DNA from: Acanthosepion pharaonis
Taxonomy: Eukaryota; Mollusca; Cephalopoda; Sepiida; Sepiidae
Direction: 5' to 3'
Length of the DNA: 64,000 nt
Assembly (NCBI GenBank): GCA_903632075.3
Contig: CAHIKZ030004282.1
Coordinates: 1,486,001-1,550,000 of the forward strand
Part shown: one piece after another, positions 54,665-64,000 of the stretch
Position numbering within the stretch: position 1 is the first letter of the stretch
Layout of the letters: every line of letters begins with the position of its first letter
Program-made: the position numbers and the translations under genes
Notes under the pieces: generated by a model
Seen by the model: the letters and a program-made list of their open reading frames with translations, nothing else
The model's database searches: none
What the model was told of the DNA's origin: nothing

Positions 54665-54711
<47 letters not shown>

Positions 54712-54990
54712 AATGCAAAAGTAAAATTAAAAACGGAGGTCAACAACAAGCGTTGATGATTTGTTTGATGCTTGAAGGCTAACTTCAGCCCATTTTTGTT
54801 GTATGTTGGCTCGTTGATACACATGGCCTAAAGATTACATTCAAGCGTGAAACAGACTGTCGCCACTTAATGTTGACCTCAGTGTCCAATTTTACATTTA
54901 CATCCGCTGAACACTTTTACCCATAAATATAGCATACCTTACCTTAAAACTATATTTTTATCATTTTATATAACAATAATAATAATAATG

Positions 54991-55020
<30 letters not shown>
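54661..55020. repeat. (TCTA)n and (AAT)n arrays with unassigned sequence
   Basis: TCTA units 54667-54711; AAT/ATAATAATG units 54968-55022. Confidence 0.85.
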
Positions 55021-55022
<2 letters not shown>

Positions 55023-55397
55023 CGCTGTCCACTCATATTCGAGAATATACGTCTACTAGGGCAGTTAGCCAGTCCCTATTGCAGACGCATGCTCAGGTGC
55101 AATTATGCTTGCTCAACAGCCACAGAGCACACCTGTGGTTTATACTGCAACTATAGTGAGTAGAAGTTAGTTACAGTTTTTTGGCGAGAAGCATGTTATC
55201 TAGCGTGATCAGCAATCTGAAAATGGGCAGTACGCTGAAAATCTCGGTCACAATGACTTACGACTTCGTGCTAGCACAGTCATCGACGACCCCCAAGGGT
55301 TCTGTCTACCAAATTTCACTCACATAAATCAATATTATATTATTATTATTATTAATCTAAAATACACACAGAAACACACACACATATATATACATAC

Positions 55398-55432
<35 letters not shown>

Positions 55433-55435
55433 CAC
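55021..55435. other. Unassigned, GC-richer sequence then CA/TA microsatellite
   Basis: 55025-55310 is more GC-rich than its surroundings and may be a SINE or other repeat, but no polymerase III boxes are clear. CA/CATA/AT tract 55365-55432. Confidence 0.35.
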
Positions 55436-55880
55436 ACCGACAAACCTCTCATCAACGGACTAATAGTGGGGAGGGGTGGTCCGTTAAAGCCGATTGTCCG
55501 TAGATAGAAGAAGCTCTTATTTGTCCATGTTGTACGCTTCCATTTTACACTTTCCTTCTGCTTCGATGCCATGATGAGGGCAGAAAAATTAATATATTAA
55601 TCAAAATATCAAAAATAATAGATTTCTCACAGCTGCTTTCTCACGCACGCACTAATGTATAGTACTTTTCCTCTTTGTTTACAATTGAAAGGCCTGCCAC
55701 TGCTTCCAAGAGGTAACTTTGTGAACGAATATATCTCGTTCCTCTAAGCCCGCAAATTTTGAAATACATCGCTGACGATTTGGAAGTTTTTTTTATTCGT
55801 TTTTTTTTTTATTTGCCCTCAGATTTGTCCGTTAAAACCGAAGTTAGTTTTGTTCCCTACCGAATTTTATCCAGGGCGAA
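55436..55880 (-). mobile_element. Pogo/Tigger-like MITE
   Basis: The two ends carry ATCGGCTTTAACGGACCACC-type and TTCGGTTTTAACGGACAAATC-type sequences in inverted positions, as in Tigger-like elements. On the minus strand an ATG at 55572 opens MASKQKESVKWKRTTWTNKS, which may be the start of a pogo-type transposase N terminus cut off at the TIR. Exact ends and target duplication are unclear. Confidence 0.5.
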
Positions 55881-56072
55881 ATGTAAGGATTTAATCTTAA
55901 TTAATAAAAAATAAATATAAACAAATAAAAAATAAAATTAACATTAACTCACGTTCGTTTATTAGGCATCATTTTGAGTTCTCCATCAATGATAACCAAC
56001 GTTACAGTTACATCCTGGTTTTCATTTTGTTCTCATTTATACTGTTTTTTACAGATATATTTTATTTATATC

Positions 56073-56077
<5 letters not shown>
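55881..56077. other. Unassigned AT-rich intron sequence
   Basis: A-rich, no recognised features. Confidence 0.4.
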
Positions 56078-56126
<49 letters not shown>

Positions 56127-56290
56127 AAAAGACAATAGGAAAACTGTAATATTAGCCGACGCGTTTCGTCCAATGTGGACTTTTCAAGGCAAAAACGAAA
56201 TGAATTTATTAAACAAAGTAACTAATAATAACAAAACACAATGTCCTTAGCAACTGGAAGAATTTAGAGAACGCTATTATATCTATACTG
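56078..56290 (-). repeat. (AT)n plus PLE-type repeat with degenerate hammerhead core
   Basis: (AT)n 56078-56122. Then AAAGACAATAGGAAAACTG, GCCGACGCGTTTCGTCC and GGACTTTTCAAGG, matching 26090-26290. On the minus strand AGTCC-ACATT-GGAC-GAAACGCGTC gives a clean stem II before GAAA, but the left core reads CTTGAAA instead of CTGANGA. Confidence 0.55.
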
Positions 56291-56292
56291 TA

Positions 56293-57903
56293 GGTACCTC
56301 CATTAGGTTACGTAAAAAAGCAGCATATCACGACGAAAAAAGGTCCATAAATCAACGAAAACAAAGTTTTGTCATCAATATGTTTATGTTGTTATGAAGA
56401 GGAAAGACCAAAGTAATTTTTAATTATTTTTTGAAATTTATTACTCCTTTCTAGCACGTAGAAAATTTTGGCTAAATTTTTTGTTTTTTTTTTTACGTCA
56501 GCGCAGTAAGAGAGAAAAAAGGTTTGTTTTATTTCCCGAGGAAAACACACGTTAATTTAGGAAATTCTTGAAAAAAACAAATAATTGTCGGATTTTAATG
56601 AAACTTTCAGGACTTATTCAGAAATGAATGAAATTATTTAAATTTTATTTTCTAGAAAATCTTGTTAAAAAGAGTTTTTTTTAACATGATTCCACACACT
56701 TACTTATTTTCATGAAATTTCGAGAAATTAGATCTTTAAGCACGGGATTTGTTTTATTAGTTATAAACAGGACTCTTTACAGAAAGTAAATCACCAGTTT
56801 TTTTTTTTTTGTTTGTTTTTTTTTTTGTAAAACAGTTACCCGTTTCAAAGAAAATCTGCTCTGAATTATAAAAAAATATAAAAATGTATGACATTAATTA
56901 ATTAGAAAAGCTTTGACCTGCTTTTGTAAATACGTTATATTAAGGACATTATTTTGTGAAGAAGTAAAAAATTTTCGATGAATAATGTATTTTTTACAAA
57001 TTGTTTTTCCAGTTTTTAAATTATTTTCATTAACTTCTTAATACTTCAAAAATCGTTTAAAATTCTTTATTGCTTTTAAGCACGTGATACAATGTTAATG
57101 AAAAAGTAAATTTACGAATCGAAAATTTGAAAGGCACATAACAGTCGTTTGTACCCGAATATTTTTAAAATAATTTAAAAAGAAAAATTTTATTGAAAAA
57201 ACGTTCATAATTTCTACGTATGGAAGTGTATACATGACATAATCCTTAAAAAAATTTAAACAATTATCTCATTAATAAAAAACTTTAAACTATTATCTAA
57301 TTAAGAAAGTATTGAAATAAAAAATAGATATTAAATAATTGCTAAATAAAAATGTTAATATTTAAAAAGTACTAGTTAAAAACGAAAAGCTGTGTTCGCT
57401 TACTTTGCAAAAATTGTCAATTTTGATCATCCATAGTAGTCTGTCATCACGTCACAATCGATGTCTTTGGTAAATTCAGCACATCGTTAAGAAATGTTTG
57501 GATACAAATTTTTACACTATAAGTAAGTACTGTTTGTTTCATATCAAATTAATTTAACTTTAAATTTTCTAATTTTACTCAAATAACGTGTCAAAAATAT
57601 ATAAATTTATTTTAGGAAGAAGTTTAAAATCAAAATTTTGTTTTTGTTTAAAAATGTCTTAAAATTTAAGAAAATGGCCGCTTTTAAGAAAATTAAACAA
57701 AAATCGAGCATATATTTGACATTCCAATCTGTATAATTTCTATCTGTAAGACACCAGAATATGTTATTTACTGTAAATAATAAAGTTAATGCTTTAGCTT
57801 TCAATTACTAACAACATATTGAGACAAAACTTTGTTTTCGTTGATTTATGAGCCTTTTTTCACTGTGATATGCTGCTTTTTTACGGGACCTAACGGAGGT
57901 ACC
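56293..57903. mobile_element. Unclassified AT-rich element with 81-bp ITRs, copy A
   Basis: Ends GGTACCTCC...GGAGGTACC with ITRs of about 81 bp (about 90% identical by eye) and TA on each side, total about 1611 bp. The interior is AT-rich with no open frame of note. A diverged copy (B) runs along 59205-62205. Features: internal ACGTCAGCG (56495), GGATTTTAATGAAACTTTC (56590), a Phe/Lys-rich non-coding core. TA targets suggest a Tc1/mariner or pogo relative, but no transposase is seen and I cannot place the family. Confidence 0.6.
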
Positions 57904-58516
57904 TAATTGTTAACTGATAATTACGTCAAGTACTGTCATTTGTGGAGATATTCTTTTTATTGTTGTGGTGACGGATTCAACCATTTTCTTTTGATTTCTT
58001 GATACTGTTGTGTACGTTTCCTTGAGAGAGTAGTAATTCGGTTAAGAAAGGGAAATAGAGAAAAAACCTGGGCGTAGATTAATATTTGGATAATATTCAA
58101 TGGCGGTACTCTCGAGGATTTTCTTTCTGAGTGAGTTATTTTTTTTTTTTTATAAGTGTAGCATTTTTAAAATCAAAATTGTGGTTGAATTTATTTCTAT
58201 GTATGATTATTGCATTCGTTAAGTTGTTTTTTGTGAGGTCTCTTTTGTGCTCATAAATGTGTTTTTTTTATATTTCTACTTGTTTCTCTAATATATCTGG
58301 AGCAATAGTTTTATAATTTATTTCCCCGGTGAATTTTTTTCCCCTGGTTCATCAGACCACACTTCCAAGGGTGAAAAATGAATTTAAATTTACATATATT
58401 TTTCATACACATTTGAGGGGTAGTATTAAGTTGATATAAGTGATATAGAGAGTGGGGAGAGATTGTGACATACATGGTCGAATTTGGGAGGGAAGGAGAG
58501 ATAGGAATGATTTTAA
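57904..58516. other. Intron sequence, unassigned
   Basis: 58280-58400 includes CCCTGGTTCATCAGACC, and poly-T runs. No gene. Confidence 0.35.
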
Positions 58517-58517
58517 A

Positions 58518-58578
<61 letters not shown>

Positions 58579-58708
58579 GAAAAGGCTTAAACACTAATAT
58601 TCCATGGTCATAATTTATTCCATTGGAATCGCAAATACGATTCAATTCATCAGGCCTACAAATTCAAAAAAGAAAACAGAAAAAAACCCAACTCCGGAAA
58701 TAAAAAAA

Positions 58709-58780
<72 letters not shown>
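58517..58780. repeat. Two (AT)n tracts with unassigned sequence
   Basis: TA 58518-58575 and 58717-58778; 58580-58710 between is unassigned and A-rich toward the right. The exon at 58881 lies 100 bp beyond. Confidence 0.9.
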
Positions 58781-58783
<3 letters not shown>

Positions 58784-58880
58784 AGAATAGTTGCTGAGCG
58801 TCAATATTCAATTTTTTACAATGCCTTACAGTTGAATTTAATGATAGAACATTATTTTATATTAATTTATACCATTGCAG

Positions 58881-59010
58881 GATGAAATCTTTGGAAGGTA
58901 TGTTTGCTACTGGACTATTTATTAATGACCTCAGTATGCACGATTGTAGTCGGGACTTAGTACTGGCTGGTCATCAACAGTCTGCCGAACTGAAACTTGC
59001 ACTAGATCAG
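58881..59010 (+). CDS. Gyc88E-like: Soluble guanylate cyclase 88E-like, exon (HNOBA to signalling helix)
   Basis: A 130-bp exon after CCATTGCAG and before GTAAGC, phase 2 in and phase 0 out. With the first g it completes Val, then encodes MKSLEGMFATGLFINDLSMH, DCSRDLVLAGHQQ and SAELKLALDQ. GLFINDLSMHD-SRDL-LAG-QQS-ELKLALDQ is the end of the HNOBA domain at the start of the coiled-coil signalling helix that joins to the cyclase domain; the SRDL and LAGxQQS pattern is characteristic of Gyc-88E. The next exon, expected to carry the rest of the coiled coil, was not found before 64000. No stops or odd codons. Confidence 0.95.
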
Positions 59011-59204
59011 GTAAGCAACTTACGATCATAATATTATTATTATTATTATCGTTTCGAGCTCAAACCTCGCTCTTTCTCCCCCCACTCTCTCTCTCCCCTC
59101 TCTGTGACGCACACATTCGGACCCACACGCACACATATTGTTGTTATTTTTATTTATATATATTAAATTTACATATTATATCTCGGCACCTCCGCTCGTT
59201 GCTG
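59011..59204 (+). other. Start of following intron
   Basis: ATT repeats (59030-59050), pyrimidine-rich 59065-59105 and CA-rich 59105-59130. No gene. Confidence 0.5.
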
Positions 59205-62200
59205 AAGAAAAAGCATAGCATGATGAAAAAAAAAAAGACTCCAAACTTAAAAACAAAGATTTATCTTCAAAATGTTTATTCTGTTGTTAAGAAAAATGCC
59301 GAAAGTATTTTTTGATTATTTTAATAAATGTTTTAATCTTTTCTATCCCGTTCGGAATTTTTTTTTTTTTTTTACGTCAGCGGTCGACTTAATATTTAAT
59401 GTGATCTTTTAGCGCCTTTTTTCATGTGGAAAAAACATTGATTTCGAAATTCTTGCAAAAATTAAATAATAGTCAGATTTTAATGAAACTTTCAAGACTT
59501 ATTCACAAATGTATGGAATTTTTGTTGGAATTTTAAAAAATAATCTTGGTAATCTCTTTTTAAATATTCTCCCCCTCATTTCTTAATATCATTAAATTTC
59601 GAGAAATTAAATGTCAATCGCAATTTTTTATTAGTCAATAGCAGCACTCCTTTTTTTTTGTTTTTTTTTTTCACACTAGTATTCATTTCCTGAAAATCTG
59701 TCCCGAATCGAAAAAAAAAAAAAATGCAATAAAACTATGGTATTTTTTTTAATTAGGAAAGCACTTAATTTCTTTTATAAATAAGACTTATAAAGGCACT
59801 TTTGTCTTAAGAAAACAAAATGTTCGATTAATAATGAATTTTAAAATAATTTTTTTTTTAACATTTTAATTTAAATCGTTTAAAATTGTGCATTATTTCA
59901 ATCCGGTTATATGATATTATTATTAAATGGAAACAAAATCTACGAATCAAAAATTAAAAAGTTTAATGACAGCCATTTTGCAATAAATTTTTAAATAATT
60001 TTAATTTTTTTTTAGTGGATAACATTCTCATTTTTGAAAGTATGGTATTCCAAACATGACATTATTATTAAAAGGTCACGAGTTTTAAGAGTTGTCCTCC
60101 TTACTGAATTTTTTAAAATATATTTCTAGGGTAGTGAATAAAAAAATAAAACTGTAAACAATTACGTAATTAATAATAAAATCTAAAGCACTATAAAAAT
60201 TTAAAAATAAAATAACTTTAACAATATATAACCATCAAGATAAAAATTAATAATATAGAATAAAATAAAAAAAGATATTAGAAAATATAAATTAATAATA
60301 AATAAAATACCATAACATTTAATAAATTATTGAGCTACCTCTATTATGGTATTTCATTAACACTTCAGTTATTTAATTTTTAAATTAATTTAAGAAAGTT
60401 TTATAGTATTTTCAATTCTATTATTTTTTTCATAAAGTATCTTCAAACGTAAAGCTATAAAGCTAAAGTAACTAAAATTCAATAAAATATTAGACAACTG
60501 CTGAGAATAATATGAAAATTTTTAAAAGACAAAAACAATGTTCACTTAGATTTCGTAAATTTATATCAATTCTAGTCAACCATAATTAGCTGTCAACAGG
60601 TCAGTCTGTTAATACATCAAGCAACGCGTCAGAAAAAACAAGACCCCATGGTTAAAAAATACTTGTATACTACGTTTTATGCTATAAGTAATATTTGTTT
60701 CAAATCAGATTAATTTAAATTTAAATTTGCTAATTTTCCTGAATTAACGTGTCACAAATGCCGTCAATGACGAAATTATTCGTACACCCATCAATTTTTA
60801 ATATTATTATTCATTTCTCAGAATCTAATGCCCGTACAATGTCAGTTTTTTTTTATATGTTAATAAACACTAAAAAGCAAATTAAAACTCGATTTTCAGA
60901 ACAATTCATTAAATACTACAAATTTGACAGACGAATTATACGAAATAGGAAATGACAAAATTATTCGTAGAGTATGAAAAATAGAAAAGGCTGAACAATT
61001 TTCAGAATATTAATAGTCAATAGCATGGTTTCTCAACTTTATAACTTGCTTCAATCATTTTCTAAAGTTTTTGATAAGATTTGAACAATTTCTTTCTTGG
61101 GATTTTCTTCCATTCATCAATGGTTACATGTTCTAATTCCTAAATGTTTTTTGGTGACTGACAATTTATTCAAACTTTCAAATTTGCCATAAATTTTCAA
61201 TAGGATTCAAGTCAGGAATCATTGAAGGCCATGGCAATACTGTAATCTCCTTTTTCTCAAGCCACACAGTCACTGGTTTAGATGTATGTTTGGGATCATT
61301 ATCTTGCTGGAAAGTAAATTGCCAACCTAGATGAAGATTTTGCACTGATACTGGTAGATTTTCATCCAGAATTTTGAGATAGTCTGCAGATTTCATTCTT
61401 TCTTTTATTGAATTTAATTGTCCCGTCGCCCTTGAGCCAAAACAAAACAAAAATGTCATCGAGACTCCTCCATGTTTTAATGTTGCCACTGTGTTCTTTG
61501 GTAGGAATGCCTCACATTTCTTGCGCCAAAATCTTCTCTACATCCTTACGTCCAAAAAGCTCACTTTTTATTTCGTCATTCCATAGTACTTGTTCCCAAA
61601 AGTGATTTTCTTTGTCCAAGAACGTTTTGGCAAAATTAAACCAAGCAACAATGTGACATGATTTGTGAAGTGGGGTTCGTCGTGGTCAGTTTCCACCGAA
61701 CCCATTTCTATTTAAACAACATTGTATTGTGCGAATATTGACGATGTCTTTCAAAATAACTATTGGGTTTATATTAACCTAACGATGCAGTTTACGTGCA
61801 GTTCTCGGCGACAATTTGAGTTTTTTCTACCAAGGCGACGCAAATTCTCTTTGTTGTATTTAACCTATTGTCCTGAAAATTGAGTTTTATATCCCTTTTT
61901 GTGCTTATTAATATATAAAAGCCTGGCATCATACGGGCATTAGATTCTGAGAAATGGATGAAAATATTCAAAATTGATGGGTGTACGAATATTTCGTCGA
62001 ATATATTTTATTTCTGGAATATTTTTAAAACCGAGGATTAACTTTTGTTTACAAATGTGTCAAAATGTCATAGAATGGCCGATTTTAATCGATGTTTTGA
62101 AACCGACCAAACAGCTGAGATTCCAATCAATACAATTACTATTTGAAAAACACCACAGTATTTTGCTTACTGGAAATGGTAAATTTAGCTTTCAATTAAA

Positions 62201-62205
62201 ACTAA
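59205..62205. mobile_element. Unclassified AT-rich element, copy B, interrupted by a Tc1-like element
   Basis: Runs in parallel with copy A. Shared landmarks in the same order include GAAAAAAAAAAAGACTCC/GAAAAAAGGTCCATAAATC, TTTACGTCAGCG, GATTTTAATGAAACTTTC, GTTTCAAATCAGATTAATTT and, after the Tc1 insertion, GACCAAACAGCTGAGATTCC against GACATTCCAATC and the common AGCTTTCAATTA. Left ITR is partly recognisable, right ITR is lost. Its similarity to A is modest by eye. Confidence 0.55.
60769..61999 (-). mobile_element. Tc1-like transposon with long ITRs, inserted in copy B
   Basis: Ends are inverted repeats that can be aligned for at least 150 bp (CGAAAT-ATTCGTACACCC at the tips), with an internal repeat ACAAAATTATTCGTAGAGT near 60952, as in IR/DR Tc1 elements. 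The minus strand has HFWEQVLWNDEIKSELFG (first Asp), then an open 103-codon frame MATLKHGGVSMTFLFCFG, DYLKILDENLPVS, FTFQQDNDPKHTSK and PDLNPIENLWQ. The second Asp and the Glu are 34 residues apart (D34E). A frameshift near 61540 and loss of the N-terminal helix-turn-helix region make it non-functional. TA duplication is unclear. Confidence 0.8.
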
Positions 62206-62404
62206 AATGAAACCTTCAAGAATGCTTTTTCCTTTCTAAAAGTTAGTTTTAAACCTTAGTTATTGAACATTTAGTTAAAGACATTAATTATATCAATAAT
62301 AAAATTGTGAATTTTTACATTCCGTTGACTTCCACGTTGCAAAACGTGTTTCTTTTATTGAATTTAACAAACATAAATACATTACGCAGCGACACGCATG
62401 AACG

Positions 62405-62447
<43 letters not shown>

Positions 62448-62629
62448 AATTTTAATTTGTTTTAGTCGAGCTTTTAATACAAATGAAATTATTTTTGTTT
62501 TACTTAACCGTTTTAAATTAATAATTGACATTTAATTTTTCAATATTATTTTTATGTCATAGAATGGTAATATTAATGCTAATATTAGCCGTTTCCCTAC
62601 AATGAAACATTCGCCATAATTGACCGAGC
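62206..62629. other. Unassigned sequence with (TG)n
   Basis: TG repeat 62408-62446; AT-rich rest. Confidence 0.5.
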
Positions 62630-64000
62630 AGCCAGTATTTTCTCTTCTCAGGTCCAATAGTTGTTATCGCTCTTTCCAGTATTGATGGGGGTTTCCTTCT
62701 TAACCTTTTCTTTGAAGTAGTGTGGAATGTCAACATCTTGATTATGTCATTATTTTCTCTTCTCAAGTCCAGTAGCTGTTATTGCTCTTTCCAGTATTGA
62801 TGGAAGTTTCCTTTCTAACCTTTTCTTTAAAGTAGAGTGGAATGTCAACATCTTGATTATGTCATTATTTTCTCTTCTCAAGTCCAGTAGCTGTTATCGC
62901 TCTTTCCAGTATTGATGGCAGTTTCTTTCCTAACCTTTTCTTTGAAGTAGTGTGGAGCGTCAACATCTTGATTATGTCATTATTTTCTCTTCTCAAGTCC
63001 AGTAGCTGTTATCGCTCTTTCCAGTATTGATGATAGTTTCCTTCCTAACCTTTTCTTTGAAGTAGTGTGGAACGTCAACATCTTGATTATGTCATTATTT
63101 TCTCTTCTCAAGTCCAGTAGCTGTTATCGCTCTTTCCAGTATTGATGGGAGTTTCCTTCCTAACCTTTTCTTTGAAGTAGTGTGGAACGTCAACATCTTG
63201 ATTATGTCATTATTTTCTCTTCTCAAGTCCAGTAGCTGTTATCGCTCTTTCCAGTATTGATGGGAGTTTCCTTCCTAACCTTTTCTTTGAAGTAGTGTGG
63301 AACGTCAACATCTTGATTATGTCATTATTTTCTCTTCTCAAGTCCAGTAGCTGTTATCGCTCTTTTTCCAGTATTGATGGGAGTTTCCTTCTAACCTTTT
63401 CTTTGAAGTAGTGTGGAACGTCAACATCTTGATTATGTCATTATTTTCTCTTCTCAAGTCCAGTAGCTGTTATCGCTCTTTCCAGTATTGATGGGAGTTT
63501 CCTTCCTAACCTTTTCTTTGAAGTAGTGTGGAACGTCAACATCTTGATTATGTCATTATTTTCTCTTCTCAAGTCAGTATTATTTTCCAGTATTGATCAA
63601 GTCCTAACCTTTTCTTTGAAGTAGTGTGGAACGTCAACATCTTGATTATGTCATTAGTATTGAGTGGGTAGCTGTTATCGCTCTTTCCAGTATTGAACCT
63701 TTTTTTTTTGAAGTAGTGTGGAACGTCAACATCTTGATTATGTCATTATTTTCTCTTCTCAAGTCCAGTAGCTGTTATCGCTCTTTCCAGTATTGAAGAG
63801 AGTTTCCTTCCTAACATTTTATTTGAAGTAGTGTGGAACGTCAACATCTTGATTATGTCATTATTTTCTCTTCTCAAGTCCAGTAACTGTTATCGCTCTT
63901 TCCAGTATTGATGGGAGTTTCCTTCCTAACCTTTTATTTGTAGTAGTGTGGAATGTCAACATCTTGATTATGTCAGTATTTTCTCTTCTCAGGTTCAGTA
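62630..64000 (+). repeat. Satellite/minisatellite array, 115-bp unit, about 12 copies, continues past the window
   Basis: The unit begins at AGTCCAGTAGCTGTTATCGC; starts at 62766, 62881, 62996 and 63111 are exactly 115 bp apart, and later ones follow the same spacing except for a few deleted units (63575-63700). Each unit has CTTTCCAGTATTGATGG, AACCTTTTCTTTGAAGTAG and GTCAACATCTTGATTATGTC. The first unit is more diverged than the rest. 115 is not a multiple of 3, so there is no long frame. It lies in the intron after 59010 and is cut by the window edge. Confidence 0.95.

Noticed and set aside
59011..64000. The next cyclase exon (coiled coil and catalytic domain)
   Set aside because: No EQQKSKKLEE-like or cyclase motif seen before the window ends.

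Overview
This is a stretch of animal nuclear DNA, very probably from a cephalopod mollusc (octopus-like). It is AT-rich, has dozens of long (AT)n tracts, and is packed with decayed mobile elements: Penelope-like elements (PLEs), tRNA-derived SINEs, several non-LTR retrotransposon families, Tc1/mariner, pogo-like and Helitron-like elements. The SINE/LINE/PLE mix and the tandem tRNA-SINEs are what led me to octopus. That placement is inference, because no host gene here is species-diagnostic.

Only one host gene is supported. Three plus-strand exons at 35595-35679, 54046-54145 and 58881-59010 join in frame (phases 0, 1, 2) with canonical GT/AG sites. They encode 105 residues of the HNOBA (PAS-like linker) region of an atypical soluble guanylate cyclase of the Drosophila Gyc-88E type. 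Diagnostic strings are LKGQM, MFLGTPV, LFINDLSMHD, SRDL and ELKLALDQ. The introns are about 18.4 kb and 4.7 kb, and a third begins at 59011. The H-NOX exons (expected upstream) and the catalytic cyclase exons (expected downstream) were not recognised, so the window is essentially intron plus upstream intron or flank.

Layout. 1-6300: PLE pieces, including a PLE coding remnant with RT and GIY-YIG endonuclease, a Helitron-like element, SINEs and AT tracts. 6300-12700: SINEs, a TCTA minisatellite, an internally deleted Tc1 element, and a Tc1/mariner element whose ends carry 25-bp tandem repeats. 12700-23560: LINE 3' ends, Tc1 and mariner fragments, a Ty3/Gypsy RNase H fragment, SINEs carrying hammerhead-like motifs, a six-unit SINE multimer and LINE RT pieces. 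23560-35590: two Helitron-like copies, mariner-like and pogo-like MITEs, a LINE, SINE duplications. 35680-54045 (intron): PLE GIY-YIG and RT remnants, a 2.5-kb Jockey/CR1-type LINE beside a 5S rRNA pseudogene, and a nearly intact 1286-bp mariner. 54146-58880 and 59011-64000 (introns): two diverged copies of an unclassified AT-rich element (one interrupted by a nested Tc1-like element) and a 115-bp satellite that runs off the right edge.

The most notable observations are a 79-bp palindromic MITE whose ends match human MADE1/Hsmar1, recurrent hammerhead-ribozyme-like motifs in PLE and SINE sequences, the unclassified element pair, the minisatellite-ended Tc1/mariner element, and the tRNA-headed SINE with a hammerhead-like core. 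All calls come from reading and hand translation. No database search was run.
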